From: Brachypterus glaber
Taxonomy: Eukaryota > Arthropoda > Insecta > Coleoptera > Kateretidae
Assembly: GCA_958510825.1 (NCBI GenBank)
Contig: OY294052.1
Location: forward strand, 7,895,816 to 7,959,815
DNA: 64,000 bases
Direction of reading: 5' to 3'
The position numbers were made by a program, and so were the translations under genes. The notes below the pieces were generated by a model that was given only the letters and a program-made list of their open reading frames with translations, was not told the origin of the DNA and ran no database searches. Shown in pieces: positions 32,012 through 47,000 of the stretch; the stretch's first letter is position 1, and each line of letters opens with the position of its first letter.

Positions 32012-35000
32012 CTAATTTTGTTACAGTTTTCTTTACTTTTATAAACAAGAGATGGCACTACATGTGCTCATTCTAACACTTGATACGGAATATTCATACC
32101 GTATCTATCTAGAGCTAGAATGGATTCATTCTGTGTTTGAAAAGTGTGTGAATTTGGTTATTCTAAAGCAGTCGTAGAAAAACTATTTACCAGTCCTACA
32201 AAATCGACTTAAAACTTTAATAATTGGGGTAAAAAGAGCCAAATATCTATATGAGCTCACTGTAAAAAGTAAATATCCTTTTAAGGTACAACAAAACTAA
32301 GTCAGAGCCTGTTTATTTTAAAAATTAGCCCTAGGCTTTAATTTCAACATAAGGACTATCTTTATTTTAAGACGGACCCAGTCTAAGACTGTCTATGACA
32401 ATGTCTGTCTTAAAATAAGGATGATCCATATGTTGAACTTAAGGCCTAGGGATAATTTTTAAAATAAACAGGCTCTGACTTAGTTTTGTTGGATCTTAAA
32501 AGAAGATTTACTTTTTATAGTATACATACTCGCTAGTAAAAAAAATTAATAACAAGTACAATGTCCAAACAAATTGTGAGAATACTCATACATAATTTTA
32601 TATGTACTTGAAATATGGTCCGAAATTTTAAGGGGTGATTCTACATCAGAAAATATGACAAAGAGTTCCTGTCACTCTCTCTCTGTTACACAGAAAAAAG
32701 TTTTGGACAAAAAAATGATGAGGCCCCCCCGTTTCGCACGCCCCTGGTAAAAATAAGTACATTAAAATAACATACGAAGATGAACTTTTTTAGTATTGAA
32801 TTTTTGGTCCTCGTACCGTGAAATTTTACCTTCAAATTAATTTTTCTCGAAAACGGTTAGTCCTACGGTATTACAACAAGTACTTTTTCTATGTATTTTG
32901 ATCTGAGGAATCATATACCAAAAATAAAATCACAAAACAGTTACACAGAAAAAAGTTTGGGACAAAAACTGATGAGGCCCCACGTTTCGCACACCCCTGG
33001 TTAAAATAAGTACATGAAAATAACATACAAAGATGGTCCTTATTAAGATTAGTTCACGTGCAAAACCTCGTTGCTATATCTCAGGGTACCTGAGTTATTA
33101 AATAAAAACCGAATTTTTTAGCCACTTTCAAAGGGGCGTAGCTCCCTTACAAAAAAAAGTCCAAACTTTTTGTCATATTTTCTTATGTAGAATCTCCCCC
33201 TCAAAATTTTGGACCCTATTACAAATACACCATGTATATAAAACTTTGTTTTTGTTAAAAAGTTTGTCATCTTATGTTCCGCTACTCTTAGGGCATATCC
33301 ACAGGCTCGCATAAGAACGTAATACATAACAATGCGATGCCGTGATTGGCTTTTGTGCCGCCATGTATCTTGTAAGCCAATCACGGCACCGTATTCTTAT
33401 GTTTTATGTTCTTATGCCTTTAAGGCCTATCCAGAAGCTTGTATAAGAACATAAAACATAAACATACTAGGTTTAGATATGTAGCGAAAAAAGCGATTAT
33501 CTAAGGAAAATATATTCCTATATTTTGACCAAGACTTTATGTAAAGTCATCTTGATTTTAACTAACGTCAAATAGGTAATTCCTTTGTTTTTAAATAAAA
33601 ATTAGCTTGAGTATGACAATACAATATGAATTTTAAATATAAACCCCTCATGTGTCACATCTAGGGATATACATATATAGGTATGATAAAAAGTTGCATG
33701 TGCAAACAAAATTAAATTAGCATTATTAATTAAGATTTTATTACGTTTTGATAAAACATCTCCATTATGCACCAAATGGGAATTGTAAATTAATTAAATC
33801 TACATGTCCATCATTTGCAAGGATTAATAATAAGGTAATTTAATTAAAAAATACTGCAGATAATTTTCACCCTGTAAATTTTGAAACACCGCACGGGAAT
33901 TTTTTAAATCTAGCAAGACAAAAATAGCAGAACCAACTTTTAAATAAACGGATTTTTACCTAAAAATAAACTGTTTAAAGTTTAATAAAATGACTAAGAA
34001 AAGCCCTTGGATATCACATGTTTATATTTTTATAGAGCTTAAAGTTTGGCATTTAAGTGGTACAGTACGGATGTTTAAAAACAATATTAAGTTTTGGTTC
34101 TATACATAATTACTTTAAATCGCTGGCTTTATATTTTTTAAAGAAACTATTTTAACTTTGATATTAACTTTTATTTTAATTGACAAAATTTATCAAAATA
34201 TTTGATTTTGCTTGATCTACAATTTGATTCCTGTTGATTCCCGTAATAAATGTTTAACTCTCGGATAGCTTATTTATAACTCTATAAAACCATAATAAAT
34301 TTAGCCGCATAGAGTTGCATATTATTTTTACACGCCTTTATTATACAGAGCGGTCTAAAAGTCACCCCCCCTCTTAACTTTTGAACCAGTTGAGATATCG
34401 ACTTCAAATTTGGAACTTTGAAATAAGACAACTTAAACTATCTTTTAGCATATATTTAATATTTTCAGCTCTTAAATTGTGGGCAGGGGGGCATAGGGGA
34501 AATTTTTTTAAATGGAAAGGGGGTCGTGTAACACATCATCTTAAAGCTTATAAAATTCTCCATTTAACTCCATATTTTTAAATAAAAAAAAAAAATTTTC
34601 GGGTTTAAAATGTGGTTGAATGGGTATTAATGTCAAAATTCCTCTAAAAAAAACAAATAATTTTTTAAAAATGACTAATTTCATCATAAAAAAATGTTAA
34701 TTATACTTTTAAACTAATTTTTGTTGACATAAATAAAAATTTATAGAAAAAAACTTAAAAAATCGAATGTTTTAGCACAAAAAATTGAAAAATCAAAACC
34801 TTAAAAAACATATTTCAAAAATTTAAAAATGTTAGTTTAAATAGAGAATTTTATAAGCTTTAAAATGATGTATCACACGACCCCCTTTCCATTTAAAAAA
34901 ATGTCCTCCCATGCCCCCCTGCCCACATTTTAAGGGCTGAAAATATCAAATATATACTAAAAGATAGTTTAAGTTGTCATACTTAAGAGTTCTAAATTTG

Positions 35001-38000
35001 AAGTCGATATCTCAACTCAACTATAAAAGTTGGTCCGGAAATGATGCCTAAGGGAGTTACGGCCCTTCGAAGAAGACATATTGAATGGGGAACAAAAAAG
35101 CATCAATAAAATTTTAATGCTGCAGGGTGATTATTCATTTAAAACTGAGCAAAAAAGTGTTCTTCACCAAAACACCTAAATTTGATATTAAAGGAGTAAT
35201 AGCCTTTTAAAAAGTAACGTTTTTGGTAGCACAAAATGTTACTTCCTCTTAATTGCATTTTTTTTCAAACGGTTGCTTCTACAGTGTTACACTGTATGAC
35301 ATTTTTTATGTGTTTTTACTCAAGGAATCCATATTTTTTACAAAAAATCCAAAAAAAGTACACATCAAAAATTTGGGGCAAAAATGTGCTAAGCCTAATA
35401 CATTTTTCCGTCTAGGGACGCCTCTGGATAAATTCAAAAAAATTAATTAACTAACACTTATTGCCCTTATTAATACTAGTATACATTCAAAAGCTCGTCG
35501 CTCTAGCTTAAAGGGTACCAGAGTTATTGATTAAACCTTATTTTTATGCTTTCACATCGGCCCTAAATCGGTATCTGGGTGATGACTTTTGTCATTTCTG
35601 ACCGATTCAAACCAAAATCGGTATCAGGGGGTTTTCGTTGTCGTAAATTACGAAATTTTGGTCAAAATTACAAAATCAAAATGCCGGCGGCAACATGGCG
35701 GACTCTTTATGTCATTAATTAATCAAAATCGGTATCTGAGGCTTTTCTTACGGTCAAAATAAAAAAAAATCAAAATGGCGGCGTCAATATGCATATATGG
35801 TGGACGACCTGTGTCACTTATAGTCTGTTCTAACCAAAATCAGTATCTGGGGATTTTCTAGGTCGAAGATTCTGAATTTTTGTCTAATATATAAAAATTC
35901 AAAATGGCGGAGCCAATATACCGAATTTTGGCATTTTTTGAAATTGTTCGTATTTTTTTCAAATTTAATTTTTTCCACTAACGCAAGAATTTTTTTTGGG
36001 AAAAGAAAAGACTGCGTCAAAGCTAAATCAACTATTTTCCGCTAGATAGTAAATAATAAAAAGAAACAAAATTAGGTGTTTTTTTCCAAATTATTTTATA
36101 ATTAACATTTTTATTTGTTATACCGTGTCCCATTCAGATAATAAAAAACACTATATTTTCAATTTCTGGAAGTGATAAATCAAATCCGCCATCAAATTTG
36201 TTTTCAACAAGCTAAAATACGTCTAATAGGATGGAAGCCTTTTTCAAAATATTTTTAATTTACGTACCAGTATCCAGATATAAAAAGTTAAAGATGGTGA
36301 AAACGGTAAATAAACTGCAAAACAATTCTATAACCATTCCAAGAGCTCTTGAAGTGGCCAAATACATAAAGTGAGCGGAAGTGAAAACATTTTGATATCT
36401 GTCATACTCATCCCTTAAGGTATCCTGCGCCTTGTATGCACGGATAGTGGTAAGTCCTTCCAGAGAAGAATTTAGGTGTCCTATGATTGGGCTACGACCT
36501 AAAATTAACAACTTATTGGTTACTTTGTTTTTTACATTATATACACGGTGTTTTGCAATATTTTGGCAATAAATAATTATAAATATAAACGTCTTCAGAT
36601 ATGTTACATCTGTATTAATAGATATGTGATATCTATAGATATGTAGTAGTAGGGTGGACCTTATAATTTTTTATTATCTTTTATTTAGGTGTAACTGGAA
36701 AATTTTGAAAATATGGGAGTAATCAAACTTCTCTAAGGGTCCTAATTGGGCGCCTAAAATTCGTAAATTACCCTTTTAAGCATACAAAGTTATATGCCAA
36801 ATTTTAAAATGAACAAAAGATTCTAACCGGTGCCGCAAATTCGCCGAAGTTACCCCTAACACTAAAATTAACGAATATCTAAAAATGTATCAAACCGGAC
36901 TGAATTTATTTTTATTTAATGCATTCTAACAAATATTCATAATATTAAAATGATTTGACTAAAACAAAACGAGCTAAGCGCCAAATATTTAGGATCTCTT
37001 GATAAAAAAATATAATGTTTTCTTATGGTTATTTTTGACCTTTTATGGATATAGTATTTTTATATATTTTTGGCTAGTCTGACGATGATAATCGAAACCG
37101 GTAACTAACCTAAATTATTAATAAAGTGAATGATGACTAAAAGTTTGATTTTTTAAAATAAAAGAAAATATAAGGTTAAATATAATTTTACTAACTGGCA
37201 ACTGTTAGCTGAGGAAAGGGGAAGAGAAGGGGTAAAATATTGTGTTTGTTGTATACAGGGTGTAAAAAAGTCGCATGTAGATATTTTAAGGAATGATTCT
37301 ACATTAAAAAATATGAAAAAAAGTTCCTATAAAGGTTGGTCCTGAAATGAGCCCTAAGGGTGCTACTGCCATTTAAAATTGTAATAAAAATAAGTTTTTT
37401 ATTTAATAACTCTGGTACCCTTTCAGCTAGAGCGACGAGCTTTTGCATATATACTAGTATTAATAAGGGCAATAAGTTTGTGTTAATTAATTTTTTTAAT
37501 TTATCCAGAGGCGTGCCTAGACGGACAAAATATGTGAGGCTTAACACATTTTTGCCCCAAACTTTTTTATGTGTATGTTTTTTGTATTTTTTGTAAAAAA
37601 AAAAATTCCTTTAGCAAAAATACATAAAAAATGTCATATAGTGTAACACTGTAGGAGCAACTGTTATAAAAAAAATGCAATTAGGAGGAAGTAACATTTT
37701 GTGCCACCAAAAACGTTACTTTTTAAAAGGCCATTACTCCTTTAATATTAAATTTAGGTGTTTTGGTGAAGAATACTTTTTTGCTTAGTTTTAAATGAAG
37801 AATCACCCTGCAGCATTAAAATTTTATTGATGCTTTTTTTTTGTTTCCCATTCTATATGTCATCTTCAAAGAGCCGTAGCTCCCTTAGGACTCATTTCCG
37901 GACCAACCTTTATAGGAACTTTTTTTCATATTTTTTAATGTAGAATCATTCCTTAAAATATCTACATGCGACTCTGTTACACCCTGTATAGTAATAATTT

Positions 38001-41000
38001 TCACTATAGACGAGAGCGCTCTAAACTTTACGCTTTAACCTTCGTAAGGCAGGATGCGAGCAAGTGAGAGGCGCAATAGTCTATAGCAATTGCAACTGCT
38101 ATAGGCGACCTTGCATTCCAAGCATTTCGCCCAGGTGCCAGTTAGTAAAATTTTAACAGTAGATATGTAATATCTTTATCTATAGATATGTAATATAGAT
38201 ATATAATATTACATAATATGATGTAATATGTATGTATCTATAGATATGTAATAAATGATATTATACTTACTTGTTGATTCCAGCCTTTGTAAACTTCTAC
38301 CAGTGGGCATGTAGATTTGTTTTAAACCAATTGTAATGATTACAAAAATGAGTGCTGGTATTAAGAATATAGTTTTTATGAACGATATCGTAAGCAAAAT
38401 CCCACATATCGTAAAAGTACACTAAAAATAATTGAAAGTTAGACACCTAAATTATCCTTTTTAGATGTATCCTTAGGGGGGTCGTAACACCCTTAGGGCT
38501 CATTTCCGGACCAACCTTTATAGGGACTTTTTTCATATTTTTGGACCTAAAATCGCCCCTTAAAATTTTGTAACTTGTTTCCGAATCACCTTGTATTAAG
38601 AATAGTTTATCTGCCACCCATATACATACCGGGTGTTTCAGAAAGGTGATTCACCCCCCTTAACTTTTATATTTTTTTAGGTAGGATCTTGAAATTTTCA
38701 GAAGCTATATAATGTATAATTTAGGATTTTCTGACATGGTTAGACATTTTGTGGCACTTCCGGTTTCGCCAGAAATTAATCGAAATTTCGAATTTTAAAT
38801 AGAACACCCTGTATATTTTTACATATTCTGATTCAGAAATCAACTCTGAGAACAAGCATGTGCCATTTGTCAATTTTTGACAGGTCACGTAATTTTTTAT
38901 TTAAATTTTTATTTTAAATCTAGAGTGCCTTAAATTAGCTTATTCGCTTAATTGTTGATCTAGTATCTTCATAAAAATACTGTTTTGATTTTTTTCCCAA
39001 AACTCTAAATTTGGTGGGCTCTTAAAGGTTCGAAAATCATACTTTGGTTTGGACTTTTTTTTCAATGGGTGGCTCATCAGGTTAAAATGAAAGAGAAAAA
39101 AAATGACACGACCTGTCAAAATTGACAAATGACACAAGTTTGTTCTCAGAATTGATTTCTGAATCAGAATATATAAAAATATTCAGGGTGTTCCATTTAA
39201 AAATCGAAATTTCGATTAATTTCCGGGGAAACCGGAAGTGCCGAAAAAATTCTAACTATGTCAAAATATCTTAAATTTTACATAATATAGCTTCTACAAA
39301 TTACAAGATCCTACCTAAAAAATTAAAAAAGTTAAGGGGGATGAACCACCTTCCTGAAACACCCGGTATACTTAAAAAAATGAGTTTATTTTTGGAGATT
39401 AAACTGTAGGTAATGTAGTCTCCTATTTTTTTTTTACTTTTTTATTGTGATGATTAGAATTATATTTGTAACAAATAAATTTTCTCTCAACATATAATTG
39501 TATATTTACAAACGAACTAATAACTCTTCTCTCTAGAATAGGCATTTCATTCGTAAAAACTGACAAAAACGTCGGCAACATAAACATTCGTCTGTCTTAC
39601 TCGCACATATTTGTTCTAACAGAGACAACAATACCAGTTACTGGTAATTGTTATTGTTCAGGCCTGAATATACCTACTGTTTGATTACAAACAAATCGAG
39701 ATGTTGGCGATACTTTATTTTAACGGTATGCCTATTCTAGAAAGAAGAGTTCTTAATTCGTTGATATTTACCCTAAAAACTTCCATTATATTTGACGGTA
39801 ATCTTTCATCTATGTTATTCAAATCCTGAGAAAATCTATTAAGCACGTTACCAATAAAATGGGTATCATGAAAAGAAGTCACAGCATTTATGATCGATTT
39901 TGACATAGCTTTGTGAATATTTAAAGATGCTATTCTGGTGAAATTGAGCAGGCAGTAGGTTTTTGTTAAAGACAGGACAACTGCTAAACCTATTATAGCT
40001 GAATAAATATTTAGTGTATAGTTAGCTTCATTCACGCTTTCTTGATATTTTTCAGAGTTCGACTCATTTTTAAAAATCATATATGAGATTTCTGTTCGGT
40101 TAATCCTAAAAAAAGTTTAAAGTTTTCCCATGGTATATCAGACAAATAATAGTTATTTATGGTACTAGTGGGTAAAGTAAGATATTGCCTATGAGAAAAT
40201 CAACCTGCGAGGCGTCAGCCAAGCAGGTTAATTTTCGAGAGGGCAATATTGGTTTACCCATGAGTGTCATACAAGGTTTTATCCAATAAATATCTTTGGA
40301 ATTCATATTTTTATTAAAAATTTTAATGACATTTACAAGAAAATAATTTGACAAGTGACAGTTGAGTGGGCAAAATAAATAATTATCCACTCAATAAAGT
40401 AAAAGCCACGCGGGGGTTATTATTGAGTTTATCTATTTAAAATAAAGCTGGTAATTGTCTTATTATCTGTATGTATTGGATAAAACATTGTTAATGGGAA
40501 ACGGGTGACAGCACACGGTGGCCTGGAAACAATTTTTAACTCAACTTTCATATAACCCAACTTGTATTTCATAATTTAGTTATTAAGACCTTTGGCATGT
40601 TTTTAAGACCAAATTTAAAAAATCTATCGATGAATGTTTGAATAAAAAAAACGATTTTTATTTGTTTTGACAAAAATAATGAGATTTAAAAATTATTTAT
40701 ATCAGATTTTAAGCCAAAAAGTTACTATAAACTATAAACATTAATATTTTATGAAATAAATAACTGTTAACTTTTATTGGTTCTATGCATATCATAGTAA
40801 AAATTTAATGTCAATAAGTTAAACCGTTTCTGAGGTATGAGGTGATAAATATTCTAAAAATGCCCTTTAAAAGTACGATAGATTTTTTTAAATTTGGTCT
40901 TAAAAAGATGCCAAAGTTGTAAATAATTAAATTGTGAAAAAAAAACTTGGGTTATATGAAAGTTGAGCTAAACATTGTTTCCAGACCAGTGTATTTAAGT

Positions 41001-44000
41001 TTTATTTTTCTATATACAGAGCGTGTCAAAAGTCCTCCCCCCCTTAACCTTTTAAGGGCTTAATATATCAACTTAAAATTTAAAACACTTAAATAACATA
41101 ATCAAATAATTTTTAACTATATATATGCTTAGGGGGTACATTGGAGACCGGGGGGAACGGGGTCTATTTTTTTAAATAGAGAGGGGGTCGTGTGATACAT
41201 AATTTTAAACCTTATAAAATTCTATATTCGAAAACAATTTTATTTTTTTTTAAACTTTTTTAAGGTTTTCATTTTTTTTGCTAAAAAATGCGATTTTTAA
41301 AGATTTTTTTGTAAAATTTAATTTATATTATTCAAAATTAGTTTAAAAGTATAATGGGTGTATATGCATGATGAAATATAGCATTTTTTGAAAATTGTTT
41401 GATTTTCTTAAAGAAATGTTGACGAAAATCGTTATACTTGGGGCTTTAAAATAACCCCCAAAAATTGCTCCGAAAAAATAAAAAAATATGTCGGCAAATA
41501 GAGAATTTTTAAGCTTTAAAATGATGTATCACACGCCCCCCTCACTATTTAAAAAAATGTTCCCCTTACCCACCTGCCTCAATTGTGCCCCCTAAGAATA
41601 GTAGATATATAACGAAAAATTATTTGAGTTATGATATTTAAGCGTTCCAAATTTCAAGTTGATATCTTAAGCCGGAAAAGTTAAAGGTGGGGGGGGGGCG
41701 GACTTTTGACACGCTGTGTACATTGCAAACAATTGCATTATTGTACAGCACATAAATAAATACATTGAGCACGCTGTTGACAAAAAAAAACAATAAATTA
41801 TATAAATATAATTATATAATTATAATATATAGTATAATTATGTCAGTGACATAATGTCACCTTATCAAAATTACAAAAAATGCAATTTTTTGCGTAGAAC
41901 TCTAATATAATGACGAAATTCTACGTTTAGGTCTCAATTCAGCAGCCCAAAATCTATACAAAACGGTATTTTGCAACCCTAATGGTTTCCGAATTTATTT
42001 TTTTGTTAAGCAGGGTTATTAAAACATTATAAAAAAATAAAAATGTGTGATTTAAAAAAGTTACCAGTTTTTAAGAACGACCTCCGTAGTGCTGTCAGCA
42101 TACTGGGAACCAAAGTACAGTAAAACTATACTCAAAGAATAGAAAAGATTTCCACCATAGTTAACATATTTCCAGTAAACATTAATTGATACATTTCCCT
42201 CTTTTTTGGTTTCCTTGTAAACTTTCTTTTTGGTAAACTGTTCTGCTTCTATCAAGCTGGTTTCATCATTTACTTCGTCTTCTTCTTTTTCTTCGACTTG
42301 TTGTTCTTCCTTTTCTTCAGTAAGCTCATCTTCTGTTTTTGGAATGTCGAATTTTAAATCTTCCTCATTTATTTCATCAGGATTTCCGATTGATTTTATT
42401 TCACCATCTTGTAATATTATGACATTATCTGCTTCTTTCATTTGAGAAATATTCTGAGTAACCATAATAACCATTTTGTCCTTTAAGAACCCTTTAATGC
42501 ATTCGCTAAAAATGAAGTCTTGGACGTTCGAATCAAGAGCTGTTAAGGAATCATCTATCAAATATATATCACTATCCTTATAAATTGCTCTGGCTAAATT
42601 GATTCTGGATTGTTGTCCTTTACTTAAATTGTGACCTCTATCTGATAAAATAGTCTCATCGCCATTATCAAATAGGTCTAAATCAAACTTTAGAGCGCAA
42701 ACTCTGATAACTTCATCATATCGAGCTTTATCAAAGGTTTCCCCAAAAAGTATATTTTGTCTAATAGAAGAGGGAAATAACCAGGGATCTTGTGAAGCAT
42801 AAGAAATTCTTCCTTCCACAGTCAATTCTCCATCTTTTATGGGATAATCTTTCAATATAGTTTTAACCAAGGAGCTCTTTCCAGAACCCACTGCACCACT
42901 AATAAGCGTTAATCCAGACTTTATACTTAAGCTAATACTTTTTAATATTTTAGCATCGTTAATATCAACATGAACGTTTTTTAGTGATACTAATGGCTTA
43001 GCTGCATAAATCTCCTCTATTTCACTTAATTCCTCGGCATTTAATACTCGGTTCATTCTAAACAGTGTGGCGTAAAGTTCGCCAGATCTTGCAAGACCAT
43101 AAGGTACGTCAAAAGCAAGAACGTTTCTTAAATAATTAAAACAATGTAAAATGTAATAGATTAATCCAGCATCTATGTCACCACCCTTCCAGATATAGGA
43201 TATAATTAGGACGTAGAAACCTATTCTGTATGATAATACTCCAAAAATAATTCCGAAGATTCTAATGAGGAAGGATCTTAACATTTTACTTACTTCTTTC
43301 CTAAAAATTATAATAATTATAAATAAAAATATTTTACAATACTCCAGTTCATACAAATTATTAAACAAAGTAATCACCAATTTATTAATATAATAATTAT
43401 TTATTTTGTTAAAAACCCAAGCACATTCACACCAATGTTGACTATGTGTTTATTTACCTTCTAGCAGCGGTCATTCTGTCGTTAAAAAACTTTTCCCAAG
43501 TATACATTTTTATAATTTTAATGGAGGATAATACTTCTTGTGTTACTTGCAATCTTTCGTCTGTTTTTCTACTTACTCCTAATCTCATTTTTACGACAAG
43601 CTTTCCAAGATACACTAAAATAGAAATTGAGACGTAGTCAAATTTAAGGTATTTAAATGAAAAAAATTTAAAACTCTTTAAAAAAAATGCAAATTTAACT
43701 TTGAGAAACATAAATTTTTCATTTAAAGAAATATTTATTTTACTATATGAGGACAATATCTTCAAAATAAAGAAGAAATAGGTATTTATAGGTAAACTAT
43801 TTTAAAAATAACTTTGTTTTCGCATGCGCGTGAATCCAATCCAATAAAACAACGAGAAGTGTTCATTTGATGCCACGTATCCAGTATTTCATTGGTGGTT
43901 ATCGTGCACATGCGAAAGCAAGGTTATATCTCCATTTTGATTTTTTATTTTGTATTAGGATTGGCACATATACAATATTTCAATTCAAACAAAGGTCGTT

Positions 44001-47000
44001 AGATCTGCGCAAGCTTATAACGTTGTGTTTATGGGGCAAAGGTACTAAGAAGTGGAAAACTCAAACTGACAGATACAACCTTCTTGCTTGGACAGCAGTA
44101 TAGATAATGGTTATTAAATCAGTGACCCTTGCAAATATAAATATTTTCCTTAGTTGTTAGCTAATAGCAGGGCAGACTTTCCACAAAGATAAAGCTGCCC
44201 GTGATAAGATAGACACACCTACGTTACAGGGTATTAGGGAGATTTTAGTGTCCTTCTCATAGCGAATATGCCCTAAAAGCTTTTTCGTGAATGCTTGACA
44301 AACTAATATTAAATACAGGGCGAAAAATAAAGCAAATATACTGTTATGTGCTCTTGACCTATTTTTTTATACTCATAAGATTAAATATTAACAGGTGTGC
44401 TTAATTTTAACATAAATGTCCCAATTTTATTTTCGGGTTTAAATCTTATTTAGAAGGTTGAATTTACCATAAACAATAACTTTTTAACGTTAGAATAACG
44501 TACAAATGTGCCGCTTTTTAGTTACAAACGTAAATCTAACGTTAGATTTTTAAGTTAGAAATACGCAATCGCAGCCGAATACTTTGGGACCTAAGCAAAT
44601 TTGTGTTCACGCGTTTTTGGATTTCTGGAAGTAGTGGACATTTTTAGGCCAATAGGTTATTTACCTGGTCTGAAACAATAACGATAACCTGCTTTTCGAG
44701 TTTTTATCGCCCCTGGCCTCCCCCCTTAATCCAACACTGGATTTTGAGCATTGAATTATGACTGTAGAACTCAAAAGCTTAGGAAAAGACAAAAATTTAA
44801 TAAATCTCTCTTAAAAAATACCAAGTTATAAGCGATAACGAAAAGCATATAATTAAAACCAAGGCGCCCCCTGAAATCGTAACGGATTTTCAAAAAAATG
44901 GCATTTACATAATCCCCACACCCTAGCCTATGATTTAAATTTATCCTCAGATGAATTTGAAAAAGTTTACTTTTTTGTGCTCGTATAACCGATCTCTAAT
45001 AAACAGCGGGATTAAGTCGAAATCTACGCGGTAGAAAGTTTTTTAAATTAAAAATTCGGTTTCAGCACACAAAAATACTTAAGGCGTGATAGGTTTAGTA
45101 CTATAGTATATTTAACTTCAAGGTTCAGTAGAGGTAAATAAAAGAATCGCTCACGCTGCAGCTGGCGTGTGGTTTCATTGGTTAAAACACTCGAATGTTG
45201 CGAGAGTAGGGATGTAGAAAATTAAACAGGTCAGTACGTGAGTACTTGCGATGAAGCGTACAATGCATTGCAATAGACCGTTATATAGAAATATTTTGTT
45301 TTGAGTCCTACCCTGTCACTAAATCCGTTGTTGTCACGTGCGTTTGTTTACACTTACTACATTTTGAAGTTGAATATACTATAGCAGATTTTTTTTTGTA
45401 GACCAATGTAATTTAGGTAAATAAATCCTAATATATTTTCCCCCTTTTTGCGTGACCCCCACAAATAGATAATATATTAATTTTACACTCTATTATAAAA
45501 TAATAGTATATTATGCACCTAGTATTTAAGACAGTTCGCATACGTGGTGCATATAATATTTTTTCTACTACCTAAAGCTAGTAACTCCAAATATTAGTTA
45601 AAAATATAGTTTAAAAAATATTTTGACATGGCTCTCAGTTTGACATATAAGTTGAAAAAAGTTAGTAGTTGTCTTAAATTTTATCATTATTTTTCTGTTT
45701 TTTATTTTTCTCTGGTTCTTAATATATAAATTATATGTGAAATCTTCTTAATAGAACAGTATATAGCAAAAATTTAAATTAAAAAAAAAAAAAAAAACGT
45801 TGGAAGAAATATAGTTTTTTAAATTTAAATTTTTGCTATATACTGTTCTATTAAGAAGATTTCACATATAATTTATCAATATTGACCGTCGTCAATAAAC
45901 AATGCTTAACAACGGTCAATAATATATTAGTTTAGTATTTTATTGGTTGCCAAGGTAAACAAGCCTTGACAACTGTAGATAATGTAAGCTAGCACTTAAT
46001 TAGGTAGTAGAAAACTGTAGTTATAAATAATAATGTATAAACTATAAATAAATATAAATCAAGTCAACAATGAATAGCCTGCGATTTAAGATAATAATTT
46101 ATTTAATTATATTATTTAATTATATATTGTTATGTTTATATTATTATGTTTAAAATATTATACCCACGTCATGTCACTACGAGCCTTTATTATTATACTA
46201 TTAATATAGTATACAATTTTAGTATTATACGGTAGTTTCGAATTTCCCAAAATCGCCAAAAAACGTCCTAGACAAAAAACTCTTCGATTTAAATGTATTT
46301 CATAGAAAAAAAAAAAGAATATTTGAAAATATCCATCTGTCTGTCTGTCCGTCTTATGTCACGTTTTTTGTGTACCTACCCTATAACTCAAGAACGAATA
46401 ATCCGATCGACCTATAATTTTCAGAAAAATCAAGTTCTATGAGGGTAATCCCCCTAAAAACAAAAAAAGTTATGGGGTAAAAAATGAAATAACTATGATT
46501 TACAACTATTTTTAAATTTAATTTCGTTTTTCAGAAAAAAAGAAAAAAAAATGATTTTTATCCAACACCTTCACAGAAACACTTGTTTTGAGTACTATTT
46601 TAAAAAAGTGAGTTTTTTTCCACTAGTGACTAAAAAATTTTTCACCCACTCTTTTACGTACAGCTTTTGATTTCACCCAAAATTAGTTACATACCCTATT
46701 AATTATTATAACTATTCTATAAATAGAAGCACGTTAACTAAACCATAAAAATTAAAGAAAACCCCAAATTATTCTTTAGTTTTTGAATAAAATACTGTTT
46801 TTATTAAAAATTCTGTCATCACCGCGTCCATTTTGACGTTTGTAAGAAATGTCAAAACTAGTAATTGTTTATTTTTAATAGGCATACTTAGGCCATGGCT
46901 ACCTATTATTTTAGTATTAAGAAAACTTAATCTTAATATTTTTGACATAATTTTTCGCAACATTATAGATTTTTATATAAAAATAAAAGGTGTTGGATAA

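Noticed and set aside
33118..33384. 88-residue minus-strand ORF
   Set aside because: Spans the end of one MITE and the start of another, so it cannot be a gene.
42230..42445. Ser-rich + strand ORF
   Set aside because: Antisense reading of the Glu/Lys-rich linker codons of gene B exon 5.
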